Shown here piece after piece: positions 42,573 to 52,233 of a stretch of DNA of 64,000 nt. Within the stretch, counting starts at the first letter, position 1. Each line of letters starts with the position of its first letter. A program made the position numbers and the translations under genes. Origin of the DNA: an uncultured Collinsella sp. (GTDB taxonomy: Bacteria > Actinomycetota > Coriobacteriia > Coriobacteriales > Coriobacteriaceae); assembly GCA_902491565.1 (NCBI GenBank), contig CABUIE010000005.1, forward strand, positions 62,001 through 126,000, given 5' to 3'. The notes below the pieces were generated by a model. It did no database searches and was not told the DNA's origin. It was given only the letters and a program-made list of their open reading frames with translations.

Positions 42573-43951
42573 GCACGACCATCCCTCGCTTCATGGTCGC
42601 TGCGCCCTCGAGCGGGAGCGGCAAGACGGTCGTTACGTGCGCGCTCCTGCGCGCGCTTGCGCGCCGCGGCCTCGCATGCGCGGCCTTCAAATGCGGCCCC
42701 GACTACATTGACCCGCTCTTTCATCGCCGCGTCGTGGGTGCGCGCTCGGGCAACTTAGACGGCTTCTTCACCGACGCCCCGACGCTGCGCGCCCTGCTCG
42801 CACGCGGCGCTGCGGGCGCGGATGTCGCGGTGCTCGAGGGGGCCATGGGCTTCTACGACGGCATGGCGCCCGGCGTGGCCGATGCGAGCAGCTACCAGGT
42901 TGCGTGCGACACGGAAACGCCGGTCGTTTTAGTGGTGAACGGGCGCGGGGCGTCTTTATCGCTCGCCGCCGTAATCCGCGGCATCGCCGAGTTCCTGCCT
43001 TGTGCGAACGTGCGCGGCGTCGTGCTGAACAAGACGAGCGCCGCTGCCTGCGCCTACGCGAAGCCTGCGATCGAGAAGCACACGGGTGTCGCGGTTTTGG
43101 GGAATATCCCCGCCGACGATGCGTTCTCGCTCGAAAGCCGGCATTTGGGGCTTGTGACCGCCGACGAGGTCGAGCAGCTCTCCGCGCGCATCGACAAGAT
43201 GGCCGAGCTGGTGGAAAAGAGCGTCGACGTCGACCGCTTGCTCGAAATAGCGGCGACGGCACCCGATATCCGCGAGGAACCTTACCGGTTGGAGCCGATC
43301 GCGGGAGCGCGGCCCATCGTCGCCGTCGCACGTGACGAGGCGTTCTCGTTCTACTACGAGGAGAACCTGCGCGCGCTCGAGGACCTGGGTTGCGAGCTGG
43401 CCTTTTTCAGCCCCCTGTGTGATAGCGAGTTGCCCCGGGGGACAAGCGCCCTCTATCTGGGAGGCGGCTACCCGGAGCTCCATGCGCGGCAGCTCTCCGA
43501 GAACGCGCCGATGCGCGAGGCGGTGCGGCGTGCGGTGGAATCCGGCATACCGACGGTTGCCGAATGCGGTGGGTTTCTGTACCTGCAGCGCGAAATCTCC
43601 GATAGCGAGGGGCGGCGCTGGCCTGTTGCGGGCGCCCTTGAGGGCGCAAGCGAGAACGGGGGAAGGCTGTCCCATTTCGGGTACGTGGAGCTCACTTCCC
43701 AACGCTACGGGCTCTACGGGCCGCGCGGCACACGCATCCGCGCGCACGAGTTCCACTACTGGCAGTCCACCTGCCCGGGCGGCGACTTCTGGGCGCAGAA
43801 GCCCCGGCGCGACAAGGGCTGGCCGTGCATGACGACCACCCCGGCCCTGGTTGCGGGCTTCCCGCATGTGTACTATCCTGCGAACCCCGACGTTGCGCGC
43901 GCGTTCGCGTCTGCCACAGCGTCGTTCGCAGAGAGGAGACGGCATGGCTGA
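42569..43951 (+). CDS. cbiA: Cobyrinate a,c-diamide synthase
   Basis: CbiA (460 residues) amidates the a and c carboxylates with glutamine and ATP. P-loop MVAAPSSGSGKTVVTCALL, AFKCGPDYIDPLFHR, LEGAMGFYDG, and a glutamine amidotransferase domain with GGGYPELHARQLSENAPM and the nucleophilic Cys in VAECGGFLYL. GTG 42569 overlaps the cbiET stop (GTGA). Confidence 0.95.
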   Translation: MSTTIPRFMVAAPSSGSGKTVVTCALLRALARRGLACAAFKCGPDYIDPLFHRRVVGARSGNLDGFFTDAPTLRALLARGAAGADVAVLEGAMGFYDGMAPGVADASSYQVACDTETPVVLVVNGRGASLSLAAVIRGIAEFLPCANVRGVVLNKTSAAACAYAKPAIEKHTGVAVLGNIPADDAFSLESRHLGLVTADEVEQLSARIDKMAELVEKSVDVDRLLEIAATAPDIREEPYRLEPIAGARPIVAVARDEAFSFYYEENLRALEDLGCELAFFSPLCDSELPRGTSALYLGGGYPELHARQLSENAPMREAVRRAVESGIPTVAECGGFLYLQREISDSEGRRWPVAGALEGASENGGRLSHFGYVELTSQRYGLYGPRGTRIRAHEFHYWQSTCPGGDFWAQKPRRDKGWPCMTTTPALVAGFPHVYYPANPDVARAFASATASFAERRRHG

Positions 43952-45086
43952 AGCAACCGAAACCGCGCTTGCCTGCATCCGCGAGGAAGTCGAGCGCGCG
44001 TTCTCGTCGGCGCCGGGCGCCGTGCTCGAAGCCGCGCTCTCCCGGATCGCGCCCGCAGATGAGTGTGCCCGCGCCGCCGCGTACGCCGCGTGGGATTCCA
44101 TCGCGCATCCTTTGGGGGGATTGGGCGACTTTGAAGACGCCGTCGCGCGTATCGCCGCAGCTCAGGGGAGCGCCGAGGTGGCCGAGTTTCCCCGTGCGCT
44201 CGCGGTATTCTTCTCCGACAACGGGGTCGTTGCCGAGGGCGTGTCGCAAAGCGGGCAAGACGTGACGCGAGCCGTCGCGCGCAACATGTGCGAGGGGGCC
44301 ACGAGCGCCTGCCGCATGGCGGCGTTCGCGGGTGCCGAGGTCGTGCCCGTCGACGTGGGTATGGCCCGGGGCATAGAAGACGCTCGCATGGTGCGCGCGA
44401 ACGTGCGGCGGGGGAGCGGCAACATCGCGCACGGCTCCGCCATGTCTCGCGATGGGGCCGTGCGCGCGATCGAGGTCGGAATCGCCGTCGCGTGCGGGCT
44501 TGCCTGCGCCGGCGTGCGCCTTCTCGCCGCGGGCGAGATGGGCATCGGCAACACGACCACCTCGGCGGCGGTGGCCGCAGTGCTCATCCGAGCGGACGCG
44601 CGGAGCCTCGTCGGGCGCGGCGCGGGGCTCTCGGACACCTCGCTCGCGCGCAAGCGCGACGTGGTCGAGCGCGCTATCGACGCGAACTCGCCCGATCCCG
44701 CCGACCCGATCGACGTGCTCTCGAAGGTGGGCGGCTTCGACATCGCGGCGATGTGTGGCTTCTACCTGGGGGCCGCGGCCTCGAAGGCGCCGGCGCTCCT
44801 CGACGGGGTCATATCCTGCACGGCGGCCCTGTGCGCGGTGCGCCTGTGCCCCAACGCCTTGGGCTACCTCGTGGGCACCCACGCATCTAGCGAACCCGCA
44901 AGCCAGGAGCTCCTTCGCGAGCTCGGCATAAAGGCACCCCTCGACGCAGGCATGCACTTGGGCGAGGGCGCGGGCGCCATGGCGTATCTGCCCCTTCTGG
45001 ATTCGGCGCTGCGCGTGTACCGGGATGGGAAGACGTTCACGGCGACTGGCATGGCTGCTTACGAGCATTTCGAGGCCGGGAAATGA
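43944..45086 (+). CDS. cobT: Nicotinate-nucleotide--dimethylbenzimidazole phosphoribosyltransferase
   Basis: CobT (380 residues) makes alpha-ribazole phosphate for the lower ligand: VFFSDNGVVAEGVSQSGQDV, LAAGEMGIGNTTTSAAV, GRGAGLSD, and catalytic Glu region MHLGEGAGAMA. Start ATG 43944 with GAGAGGAG. No benzimidazole synthesis genes (bluB or bza) are in this window, so the base must come from elsewhere. Confidence 0.93.
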   Translation: MAEATETALACIREEVERAFSSAPGAVLEAALSRIAPADECARAAAYAAWDSIAHPLGGLGDFEDAVARIAAAQGSAEVAEFPRALAVFFSDNGVVAEGVSQSGQDVTRAVARNMCEGATSACRMAAFAGAEVVPVDVGMARGIEDARMVRANVRRGSGNIAHGSAMSRDGAVRAIEVGIAVACGLACAGVRLLAAGEMGIGNTTTSAAVAAVLIRADARSLVGRGAGLSDTSLARKRDVVERAIDANSPDPADPIDVLSKVGGFDIAAMCGFYLGAAASKAPALLDGVISCTAALCAVRLCPNALGYLVGTHASSEPASQELLRELGIKAPLDAGMHLGEGAGAMAYLPLLDSALRVYRDGKTFTATGMAAYEHFEAGK

Positions 45087-45631
45087 CGGTGACGTTCGTT
45101 ATCGGCGCCGCCGCGAGCGGCAAGAGCGCCTATGCCGAGTCCCTGTGCCTCGGGCACGACGGCCCCCGCGTGTACCTGGCAACGATGGAGCCCTTCGGGG
45201 AAGAGGGCACCCGCCGTATCGCGCGCCATCGGGCGATGCGCGAGGGCAAGGGGTTTTCCACCCTCGAGCGCACGCGTGACGTGGGCGCCGCAGTGCCCGG
45301 GCTTCCGCGCGGCTGCACGCTTCTTTTGGAGGACGTGGGCAACCTGGTTGCGAACGAGCTCTTCGCGGAAGGCGGCTTGTCCCCACGTGACCCCGACGCT
45401 GTGGCGCGCGAGGTGCTCGGAGGCATCGAACGACTCACTCAGGCCGCTGCGTATACGGTGGTGGTCTCCGTCGACGTGTTCGCCGATGGGATGCGCTACG
45501 ATGAGGGGACCGAGGGATGGAGGCGCGCGCTCGCGCGCGTGAACGCGGGCGTGGCGGCGCTGGCCGACCGCGCAGTCGAAGTGGTATGCGGGATTCCCGT
45601 GTGGATGAAAGGCGAAGGACCTACAAGGTGA
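45083..45631 (+). CDS. cobU: Adenosylcobinamide kinase / guanylyltransferase
   Basis: CobU (182 residues): P-loop FVIGAAASGKSAYAE, RIARHRAMREGKGFSTLE with the guanylylated His region, LLLEDVGNLVANELF and the final VVCGIPVWMKG. ATG 45083 overlaps the cobT stop. It activates adenosylcobinamide with GTP. Confidence 0.93.
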   Translation: MTVTFVIGAAASGKSAYAESLCLGHDGPRVYLATMEPFGEEGTRRIARHRAMREGKGFSTLERTRDVGAAVPGLPRGCTLLLEDVGNLVANELFAEGGLSPRDPDAVAREVLGGIERLTQAAAYTVVVSVDVFADGMRYDEGTEGWRRALARVNAGVAALADRAVEVVCGIPVWMKGEGPTR

Positions 45632-46395
45632 AGATAGCAGAGGCAATCGGCGCGGCGTTCGGAACGTTCTCGCGCATCCCCGTCCCGAAATCGGCCTGGA
45701 CCGATTTCGGATCAACCCATGCGCTTGCCGCGTTTCCCCTGGTGGGCGTTGCGGAAGGCTTCCTCATGACGGCGTGGGGGCACATGGCGAACCTGCTCGG
45801 CGCGCCCGCGACCATCGTCGCGGCCGTGCTCGTGGCGTTGCCTGTGGCGGTGACGGGAGGCATCCACCTAGACGGGCTCTGCGACACCTCCGATGCGCTT
45901 GCAAGTTGGGCCCCGCGCGAGCGAAAGCTCGAGATCATGCACGACCCGCGGGCGGGCGCCTTCGGGGTCATTGGTGTTGTCGTGTACCTTATTCTGCAGT
46001 TTTCCCTGTTCACCGCGCTGCCGCTTACGGCGGGGTCGTTCCTCGCACTTCTGTGCTCGCTCGTGTTCTCCCGCGCGCTTTCGGGGCTCGCCGTAGAATG
46101 CTGGCCTGCCGCGCGGGCGGACGGCATGGCCGCGGGGCTCTCGCCTGCGAAGAGGCGCGCGGTGATCGTCGTGCCGCTTTGCGCTTTCGCTGCGGCTTCG
46201 GCTGCAGGGATGGTCGCGTGCGTTCGGGCCGTCGGCGCCCTTATGGCGGTGGCGGGGCTTTTGGCGCTCGCGTGGTACCGCCATGTTGCCCTGTCCCGCT
46301 TCGGCGGGGTGACGGGTGATTTGGCCGGATGGTTTCTGCAATGGGCCGAGCTCGCGATGCTTGCCATGCTGGTGGCGGGGGGCATGCTCCTATGA
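45628..46395 (+). CDS. cobS: Adenosylcobinamide-GDP ribazoletransferase
   Basis: CobS (255 residues), a polytopic membrane protein joining activated cobinamide and alpha-ribazole: FGTFSRIPVPKS, AAFPLVGVAEG, GGIHLDGLCDTSDALASW, MHDPRAGAFGVIGVV with the metal-binding Asp residues, and several hydrophobic segments. GTG 45628 overlaps the cobU stop (GTGA). Confidence 0.93.
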   Translation: MKIAEAIGAAFGTFSRIPVPKSAWTDFGSTHALAAFPLVGVAEGFLMTAWGHMANLLGAPATIVAAVLVALPVAVTGGIHLDGLCDTSDALASWAPRERKLEIMHDPRAGAFGVIGVVVYLILQFSLFTALPLTAGSFLALLCSLVFSRALSGLAVECWPAARADGMAAGLSPAKRRAVIVVPLCAFAAASAAGMVACVRAVGALMAVAGLLALAWYRHVALSRFGGVTGDLAGWFLQWAELAMLAMLVAGGMLL

Positions 46396-47393
46396 TTCTC
46401 GTGGTAGGTGGCGCGCATTCGGGGAAGAGGACCTTCGTGCGCGAAAGGCTCGGGTTCGCGGCGGACGATTTCGTCGACGCGGCGCAGCTTGCGGAGGGCG
46501 GCGTGCCCGCGGCTTTTGCCGGCCGTGTCGCGTACCGTGCTGAGGAACTCGTACGCGCGCTCGACGCTGACCGGGCGCTCGAGCGGCTGATCGGCTTCGA
46601 CGCAGTGATTCTGTCCTTGGTCGGCTCGGGGGTCGTCCCCATGCGTGCGGAAGACGCCCAATGGCGCGAGCGCGCGGGGCGCCTGGGATGCGCGCTCGCT
46701 ACGCGCGCCGACGTCGTCGTGCGCATGACGTGCGGGATCCCCCAGGTCATCAAAGGAAACCTTGCCGATGCGCCTCGGGGGACGCAGGGCGCGGGCGCGC
46801 CTTTGGAAGTCGTCTTTGTGCGCCATGGTGCCACGGCGGGCACGGAAGACCATCGCTACAGCGGGGCGGGCACCGACGAGCCCCTGTCGAGTGCGGGCGA
46901 GCGCGCTTTGCGCGACCTCGCGTGCGATCGTGACGTGTTCCGTGTTATCACGAGCGGCATGGCCCGCACCGACCAGACGGCGCGCATCCTCTTCCCGAAC
47001 GCGGAGCTTATGGCGTGCCCCGGTCTGCGCGAGATGGATTTCGGTGACTTCGAGGGGCGAAGCGCCGCCGAGCTTAAAGAGGATGTGCGCTACCACGCCT
47101 GGGTAGACTCCTGGTGCGAGACGCGCTGCCCGCATGGCGAGGGCAAGAGCGATTTCACCCGCCGCGTCGTCGCGGCGTTTCGGGAGGCGTGCGAATCGGA
47201 GCGCGCCCAGGGGAGTGGGCGCGCCGTCTTCGTCGTTCACGCGGGTACCGTGAAAGCGCTACTCTCCGACCTAGCTGTCCCGAAAATGGGATATTTCGAC
47301 GTGCATACCGAGCCGGGCGGCGCATGGGCCGCCACCTGGGATGGGCGCTGCCTTCGCGACGTTCGCCCCGCTTCGGGGGGCGATGCCCGGTGA
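46392..47393 (+). CDS. cobC: Fused CobU-like domain and CobC alpha-ribazole phosphatase
   Basis: A 333-residue two-domain protein. Residues 1-125 look like a shortened CobU: P-loop VGGAHSGKRTFV and terminal MTCGIPQVIKG, but without the RHR guanylylation segment. Residues 140-333 are a histidine phosphatase: VFVRHGATAGTEDHRY, GERALRDLA, SGMARTDQTARIL, REMDFGDFEGRS and VVHAGTVKALL. CobC removes the 5'-phosphate of alpha-ribazole or cobalamin phosphate. As full CobU is encoded two genes upstream, the first domain is a second, probably degenerate, copy. Confidence 0.85.
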   Translation: MILVVGGAHSGKRTFVRERLGFAADDFVDAAQLAEGGVPAAFAGRVAYRAEELVRALDADRALERLIGFDAVILSLVGSGVVPMRAEDAQWRERAGRLGCALATRADVVVRMTCGIPQVIKGNLADAPRGTQGAGAPLEVVFVRHGATAGTEDHRYSGAGTDEPLSSAGERALRDLACDRDVFRVITSGMARTDQTARILFPNAELMACPGLREMDFGDFEGRSAAELKEDVRYHAWVDSWCETRCPHGEGKSDFTRRVVAAFREACESERAQGSGRAVFVVHAGTVKALLSDLAVPKMGYFDVHTEPGGAWAATWDGRCLRDVRPASGGDAR

Positions 47394-48367
47394 TGACGAT
47401 TCTTGCCGTCGCCGCCGGGTTCGCGGCCGACCTTGCCTTCGGCGACCCGCGCTGGCTTCCCCATCCCGTCGTCGCCATGGGGCGCGCGATCACGTGGGCC
47501 GAAGGCCGCCTTCGAGGCGCATTCCCGCAAACGTCCGCGGGCACGCGCGCCGCAGGACTTGTGCTCGCCGTGGCGCTTCCGCTTGCGTGTGGGCTTTTGA
47601 CCTGGGGTATCCTACATCTTTGCGGCATGGTTCACTCCGGCTTGCGCTTCGTGGCCGAGGCATGGGCGAGCTATCAGGTTCTCGCGACATGCGAGCTGCG
47701 CCGCCAGAGCCTGGCCGTGGCCCACGCGTTCTCGAAGGGCGGCCTTGTCGCGGCGCGCGAAGCCGTCGGGCTCATCGTGGGACGCGACACGTCTGTTCTC
47801 GACGAGCAGGGCGTCGCGCGCGCCGCCGTGGAAACGGTGGCGGAGAACGCGAGCGACGGCGTCATCGCGCCACTTTTCTACCTTATGATCGGGGGTGCGC
47901 CCTTGGGCATGGCGTACAAGGCGGTGAACACGCTCGACAGTATGGTGGGCTACAAAAACGAGCGCTACATCGACTTCGGTCGCGCCTCGGCGCGCCTCGA
48001 CGATGCGGTGAACTGGATTCCCTCGCGCTTATCGGCCCTGTTCATGATCGCCGTGTGCCCGATCGTCGGGCTCGACGCGCGCGGGGCGGCGCGCATCTGG
48101 CGCCGCGACAGGCGTCGCCATGCGAGCCCCAACTCGGCGCAGACCGAGTCAGCGTGTGCGGGCGCGCTCGGGCTGCGCCTGGCAGGACCCGCGGTGTATT
48201 TCGGCAAGCTCGTTGAGAAACCGACGATAGGCGACGCGTCCCGTGAAATCGAGTGGGGCGACATCGCCCGGGCGACAAGGCTCATGCTCGCCGCGTCCGT
48301 ATGCGCGCTCGTCGTCTTCGGCGCCGCGCGCGCGGCGGTCGTGCTCGCCTTGGGGGCGATGGTATGA
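47393..48367 (+). CDS. cbiB: Adenosylcobinamide-phosphate synthase
   Basis: CbiB (324 residues), a membrane enzyme attaching aminopropanol phosphate to adenosylcobyric acid: FGDPRWLPHPVVAMGRAI at the N-terminus, GRDTSVLDEQGVARAAVE, ENASDGVIAPLFY, AYKAVNTLDSMVGYKNERY. Five or so hydrophobic segments. ATG 47393 overlaps the previous stop (TGATG). Confidence 0.95.
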   Translation: MTILAVAAGFAADLAFGDPRWLPHPVVAMGRAITWAEGRLRGAFPQTSAGTRAAGLVLAVALPLACGLLTWGILHLCGMVHSGLRFVAEAWASYQVLATCELRRQSLAVAHAFSKGGLVAAREAVGLIVGRDTSVLDEQGVARAAVETVAENASDGVIAPLFYLMIGGAPLGMAYKAVNTLDSMVGYKNERYIDFGRASARLDDAVNWIPSRLSALFMIAVCPIVGLDARGAARIWRRDRRRHASPNSAQTESACAGALGLRLAGPAVYFGKLVEKPTIGDASREIEWGDIARATRLMLAASVCALVVFGAARAAVVLALGAMV

Positions 48368-49587
48368 GGGAAGACCACGCCGCGCTCCGGGCTGCCGGGG
48401 GAATCCTGCGCGCCCGTACGCATGGGGGCAGCGCGCAATCGCTCGGCATCGGTTGCGAAGGGGGCGCCTCCGATCTCATCGACTTCTCGGTGAACGTGAA
48501 TCCGGCAGGCCCCTCGCCGCGCGCCGTCGCCGCAGCTTGCAAGTCGCTTTCTCGAATCGACGCCTACCCCGATAGGGAAAGCCTCGCCCTCGTTCGCGCC
48601 CTAGCGCGCGCCCAGGGCATTCCCGAAGATACTATCGTCTGCGGCGCGGGCGCGTCCGACATCATCTGGCGGCTCGCTGCGGCGGTGCGCCCGAAACGCA
48701 TCGTCGTGTGCGCGCCGACGTTCTCTGAATATGCGGAGGCGGCATCGTACTACGGTGCATGCGTGCAGGAGTTCCCGCTCTCCGAAGCGGACGACTTCGA
48801 CGTGCCCGCCTCCTTCGCCCGCGCGATCGAGGGGCCGGGAGACGTGGCGTACCTCTGCAATCCGAACAACCCGACGGGGCGCCTCGTCGACCCCAGCGTG
48901 ATCGATGCTGCGGCTTGCCGCTGCGAGCAGGTGGGCGCGCTGCTCGTCGTGGACGAGTGCTTCCTCGGATTTGCGCCCGACGCCCGCGAAAGGAGCGTGG
49001 CCGCACGCGCCGCGTGTTCGCACCATGTGGCCGTGCTCTCCGCGTTCACCAAGCTCTACGGAATGGCAGGGTTGCGGTTGGGGTATCTGATCAGCGGAAA
49101 CGCCCAACTCATCGAGGGGATTCGCCGGGCGGGACAGGCGTGGCCCGTCTCCTCGGTCGCCGAGGCCGCAGGCATCGCCGCCCTGGAAGACGTCGAATAC
49201 GTCTCGCGCACGCGCGATGTACTGGCGGGCGAGCGAGCGTGGCTTTCCCACGAGCTCTCCTCGCTCGGGCTTTCCGTCGTGCCGTCGGATGCGAACTTCC
49301 TTTTAGTCCGCATGCCGGCGAAAGACATCCCCGAGCGCCTGTATAAACAGGGGGTTTTGGTCCGCACGTGCGACTCGTTTTCGGTACTGTCCCGTTTCTG
49401 GTGCCGCGTCGCGGTGCGCACGCGCAAGGAGAACGCCCGGCTTGCGATGGCGTTCAGCCGCGCGCTTCGGGCGGAAGGCGCATCGGGCGAAGGCGAACCC
49501 GACGAACGGGGCGGCGCTTCTTGCAGCGACGCTATGGCGGGCGCGGATGGCCGAGGCTCGGCGAAGGAGGTCGATACCCGTGGGTAG
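48364..49587 (+). CDS. cobD: L-threonine-O-3-phosphate decarboxylase
   Basis: CobD (407 residues), a PLP enzyme making aminopropanol phosphate for CbiB: DFSVNVNPAGPSP, YLCNPNNPTGRLV, LLVVDECFLGFAPD, and the Schiff-base Lys in VLSAFTKLYGMAGLRLGY. The C-terminus has about 45 extra Gly/Glu/Asp-rich residues. ATG 48364 overlaps cbiB. Confidence 0.92.
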   Translation: MREDHAALRAAGGILRARTHGGSAQSLGIGCEGGASDLIDFSVNVNPAGPSPRAVAAACKSLSRIDAYPDRESLALVRALARAQGIPEDTIVCGAGASDIIWRLAAAVRPKRIVVCAPTFSEYAEAASYYGACVQEFPLSEADDFDVPASFARAIEGPGDVAYLCNPNNPTGRLVDPSVIDAAACRCEQVGALLVVDECFLGFAPDARERSVAARAACSHHVAVLSAFTKLYGMAGLRLGYLISGNAQLIEGIRRAGQAWPVSSVAEAAGIAALEDVEYVSRTRDVLAGERAWLSHELSSLGLSVVPSDANFLLVRMPAKDIPERLYKQGVLVRTCDSFSVLSRFWCRVAVRTRKENARLAMAFSRALRAEGASGEGEPDERGGASCSDAMAGADGRGSAKEVDTRG

Positions 49588-51079
49588 GGCGAAGCCCATC
49601 ATGATCCAGGGCACCATGTCGAACGCGGGGAAGAGCCTGCTTGCGGCGGGGCTGTGCCGTGTGCTTTCGCAGGACGGCCTGCGCGTGGCTCCCTTCAAGA
49701 GCCAGAACATGGCGCTCAACAGCGGTGTCACGGCCGATGGGCTCGAGATGGGGCGCGCCCAGATCATGCAGGCCGAGGCGTGCGGCATCGCGCCCGACGT
49801 GCGCATGAACCCCATCCTGCTCAAGCCCGAAAGCGACCACCGAAGCCAGCTCATCGTGGCCGGCAAGGCGCAGGGAGCCTTCGCTGCGAGGGACTACTTC
49901 GCGCGAAAGAAGGCGTTCATGCCGCAGATTTTGGAGGCGTTCGATTCGCTCGCGGAGGAAAACGACGTCATCGTCATCGAGGGCGCCGGCAGCCCCGTCG
50001 AAATCAACCTTGCCGAAAACGACATCGTCAACATGGGGCTCGCGCGCGCCGTGTCCTCCCCCGTGCTGCTCGCGGGCGACATCGACTCAGGCGGGGTGTT
50101 TGCCCAGCTCTACGGCACGGTCGCGCTCTTTGCGCCCGAGGATCGCGCTCTTTTGCGGGGGCTTGTGGTGAACAAGTTCCGCGGCGATGTGGAAATCCTG
50201 CGCCCGGGTTTGGCCCCGCTCGAGAAGATGTGCGGGGTTCCCGTCATGGGGGTCGTGCCGTATCTTACGCTCGACCTGGACGACGAGGACTCGCTCGCGC
50301 CGCGCCTATCTGCCCGCGAGGCGCGCGGCGTCATCGACGTCGCCGTCGTGCGCCTTCCACATCTGTCGAACTTCACCGACTTCGACCCGCTTTCGCGCGT
50401 GCCCGGCGTGGGCGTGCGCTACGTTTCCTCGACGACCGATCTGGGCCGACCCGACCTGGTGGTGCTCCCCGGCTCGAAGACCACGCTCGACGACGCGCGC
50501 TGGCTTGCGGCTAGCGGCATCGGAGCCTGTGTACGCGCGCTTTCGGGTGCGGGCACGCCGGTGCTCGGCATATGCGGAGGCTACCAGCTTTTGGGTGACG
50601 AGCTTTCCGACCCGCACGGCAGGGAAGGCGCTGGCACCGCGCGCGGGCTCGGGCTCATCCCTGCAAGTACGGTGTTCAGGGAGGAAAAGTGCCTCGCCCA
50701 GTCGGAGCTGCGCATCACAGGCGCCCAAGGTGCGTTCTCGGTGTGGAACGGCATGACGGCTCGCGGGTACGAGATCCACGACGGCGAAACGACCGTCTCC
50801 TGCGCCCCTGCGGGCACGATTGGCGGCAAACCAGAAGGCGCGGCCTGCGGAAACGTGTTTGGAACCTATCTCCACGGCCTGTTCGACGAACCGGGGGTGG
50901 CGCTCGCCCTCGCGCGCTCGCTCGCGCGCATGCGTGGCCTGCCCGAGAGCGTCGTGGGTGCTGCGGGCGCGGCGTCCGCGGCCGATCACCGTGCGCGCGA
51001 GTTCGACCGCCTGGCCGACTCCGTGCGCGTGGCGCTCGACATGGAGTATGTCTACCGCATTATCGAGGAGGGCGTATGA
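49580..51079 (+). CDS. cbiP: Cobyric acid synthase
   Basis: CbiP/CobQ (499 residues) amidates four side chains: P-loop MIQGTMSNAGKSLLAAGL, PFKSQNMALNSGV, GLEMGRAQIMQAEA, MNPILLKPESDHRSQ, and the amidotransferase domain with VLGICGGYQLLG (nucleophilic Cys) and GTYLHGLFDEP. GTG 49580 is chosen for AAGGAGG upstream; it overlaps cobD by 8 nt. Confidence 0.95.
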   Translation: MGRAKPIMIQGTMSNAGKSLLAAGLCRVLSQDGLRVAPFKSQNMALNSGVTADGLEMGRAQIMQAEACGIAPDVRMNPILLKPESDHRSQLIVAGKAQGAFAARDYFARKKAFMPQILEAFDSLAEENDVIVIEGAGSPVEINLAENDIVNMGLARAVSSPVLLAGDIDSGGVFAQLYGTVALFAPEDRALLRGLVVNKFRGDVEILRPGLAPLEKMCGVPVMGVVPYLTLDLDDEDSLAPRLSAREARGVIDVAVVRLPHLSNFTDFDPLSRVPGVGVRYVSSTTDLGRPDLVVLPGSKTTLDDARWLAASGIGACVRALSGAGTPVLGICGGYQLLGDELSDPHGREGAGTARGLGLIPASTVFREEKCLAQSELRITGAQGAFSVWNGMTARGYEIHDGETTVSCAPAGTIGGKPEGAACGNVFGTYLHGLFDEPGVALALARSLARMRGLPESVVGAAGAASAADHRAREFDRLADSVRVALDMEYVYRIIEEGV

Positions 51080-51591
51080 TCCACGTGTATCATGGCGACG
51101 GCAAAGGCAAGACCACGGCGGCGATGGGCCTCGCCCTTCGCATGCTCGCCGCAGGCCGCCGCGTCGTCGTCGTGCAGTTCCTGAAAGACGGCGAAAGCGG
51201 GGAGGTGCGCCTGCTCGCCGAGCATTTCGGCGTGCCCGTGTTCGCGGGGAAGGCGTCTGACAAGTTTACCTGGTCCATGACGTCGGAAGAACTTGCCGCG
51301 ACGCGCGAGCTGCACGATGGGAACCTCGCTTCCGCGCTCGCCGAGCTCGAGGGCGCGCAGGAGGGGCTGCTCGTGCTCGACGAGGCGCTCGACGCGCTTT
51401 CGAAGGGGCTTGTCGACGAGGCGCTCGTGGACCGCGCGCTCGATATGTCCGCGCGCGGCGTCGAAGTAGCGCTCACCGGGCGCGCGCCTTCCCGCAAGAT
51501 CGTGGAGAAGGCCGACTACATAACCGAGATGCGGTGCGAGAAACACCCCTACGCTCAGGGGATAGGTGCAAGGGAAGGAGTGGAGTACTAG
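51076..51591 (+). CDS. cobO: Cob(I)yrinic acid a,c-diamide adenosyltransferase
   Basis: A CobA/BtuR/CobO-type enzyme (171 residues) adding the adenosyl ligand: P-loop VYHGDGKGKTTAAMGLALR, VVVQFLKDGESGE, LLVLDEALDALSKG and the C-terminal ITEMRCEKHPYAQGI. ATG 51076 overlaps the cbiP stop. Confidence 0.94.
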   Translation: MIHVYHGDGKGKTTAAMGLALRMLAAGRRVVVVQFLKDGESGEVRLLAEHFGVPVFAGKASDKFTWSMTSEELAATRELHDGNLASALAELEGAQEGLLVLDEALDALSKGLVDEALVDRALDMSARGVEVALTGRAPSRKIVEKADYITEMRCEKHPYAQGIGAREGVEY

Positions 51592-52233
51592 ATGGATTCC
51601 AAGGAGATGGCGCCCGGCGACATCGAGCGGCGCAGCTTCGAGATCATCACCGAAGAGCTCGGCGGCCGCACGTTCCCGCCGCTTGAAGAGCCCGTCGTGA
51701 AGCGCGTCATCCACACCACTGCCGACTTCTCGTACGCCGATTCCCTCGTATTCACCCATGACGCCGCGCACTGTGCTCTCGACGCACTGCGCGCAGGGGC
51801 CACGGTGCTCACCGACACGAACATGGCGCTCGCAGGCATAAGCAAGCCCGCGCTCGCAAAGCTCGGCTGCAAGGCCGTGTGCTACATGGCCGACCCTAAT
51901 GTCGCCGCGGCTGCGCGCGCCGCGGGCACGACTCGCGCCGTTGCGAGCATGGACAAAGCTTGCGGCATCGAGGGTCCGCTCATCGTGGCCGTCGGCAACG
52001 CTCCCACAGCACTTCTGCGCCTCGCCGAGCTCATGGACGCGGGGAAGATCGCGCCCGCACTCGTCGTTGGAGTGCCGGTTGGGTTTGTGAACGTGGTCGA
52101 GGCGAAAGAGGAGTTACTCGTGCGTCGCGTGCCGGCTATCGTCGCGAGGGGTCGCAAGGGCGGTTCGACCGTGGCGGTCGCCATTATGAATGCGCTGCTC
52201 TACCAGATCACGCGTCCAGGCGGCCCGAAGTGA
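51592..52233 (+). CDS. cbiC: Cobalt-precorrin-8 methylmutase
   Basis: CbiC (213 residues) moves the C11 methyl to C12, forming cobyrinate. The catalytic His lies in RVIHTTADFSYADS; further family parts are TVLTDTNMALAGISK, IVAVGNAPTALLRL and PVGFVNVVEAKE. It directly follows cobO and overlaps cbiJ (GTGA). Confidence 0.95.
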   Translation: MDSKEMAPGDIERRSFEIITEELGGRTFPPLEEPVVKRVIHTTADFSYADSLVFTHDAAHCALDALRAGATVLTDTNMALAGISKPALAKLGCKAVCYMADPNVAAAARAAGTTRAVASMDKACGIEGPLIVAVGNAPTALLRLAELMDAGKIAPALVVGVPVGFVNVVEAKEELLVRRVPAIVARGRKGGSTVAVAIMNALLYQITRPGGPK

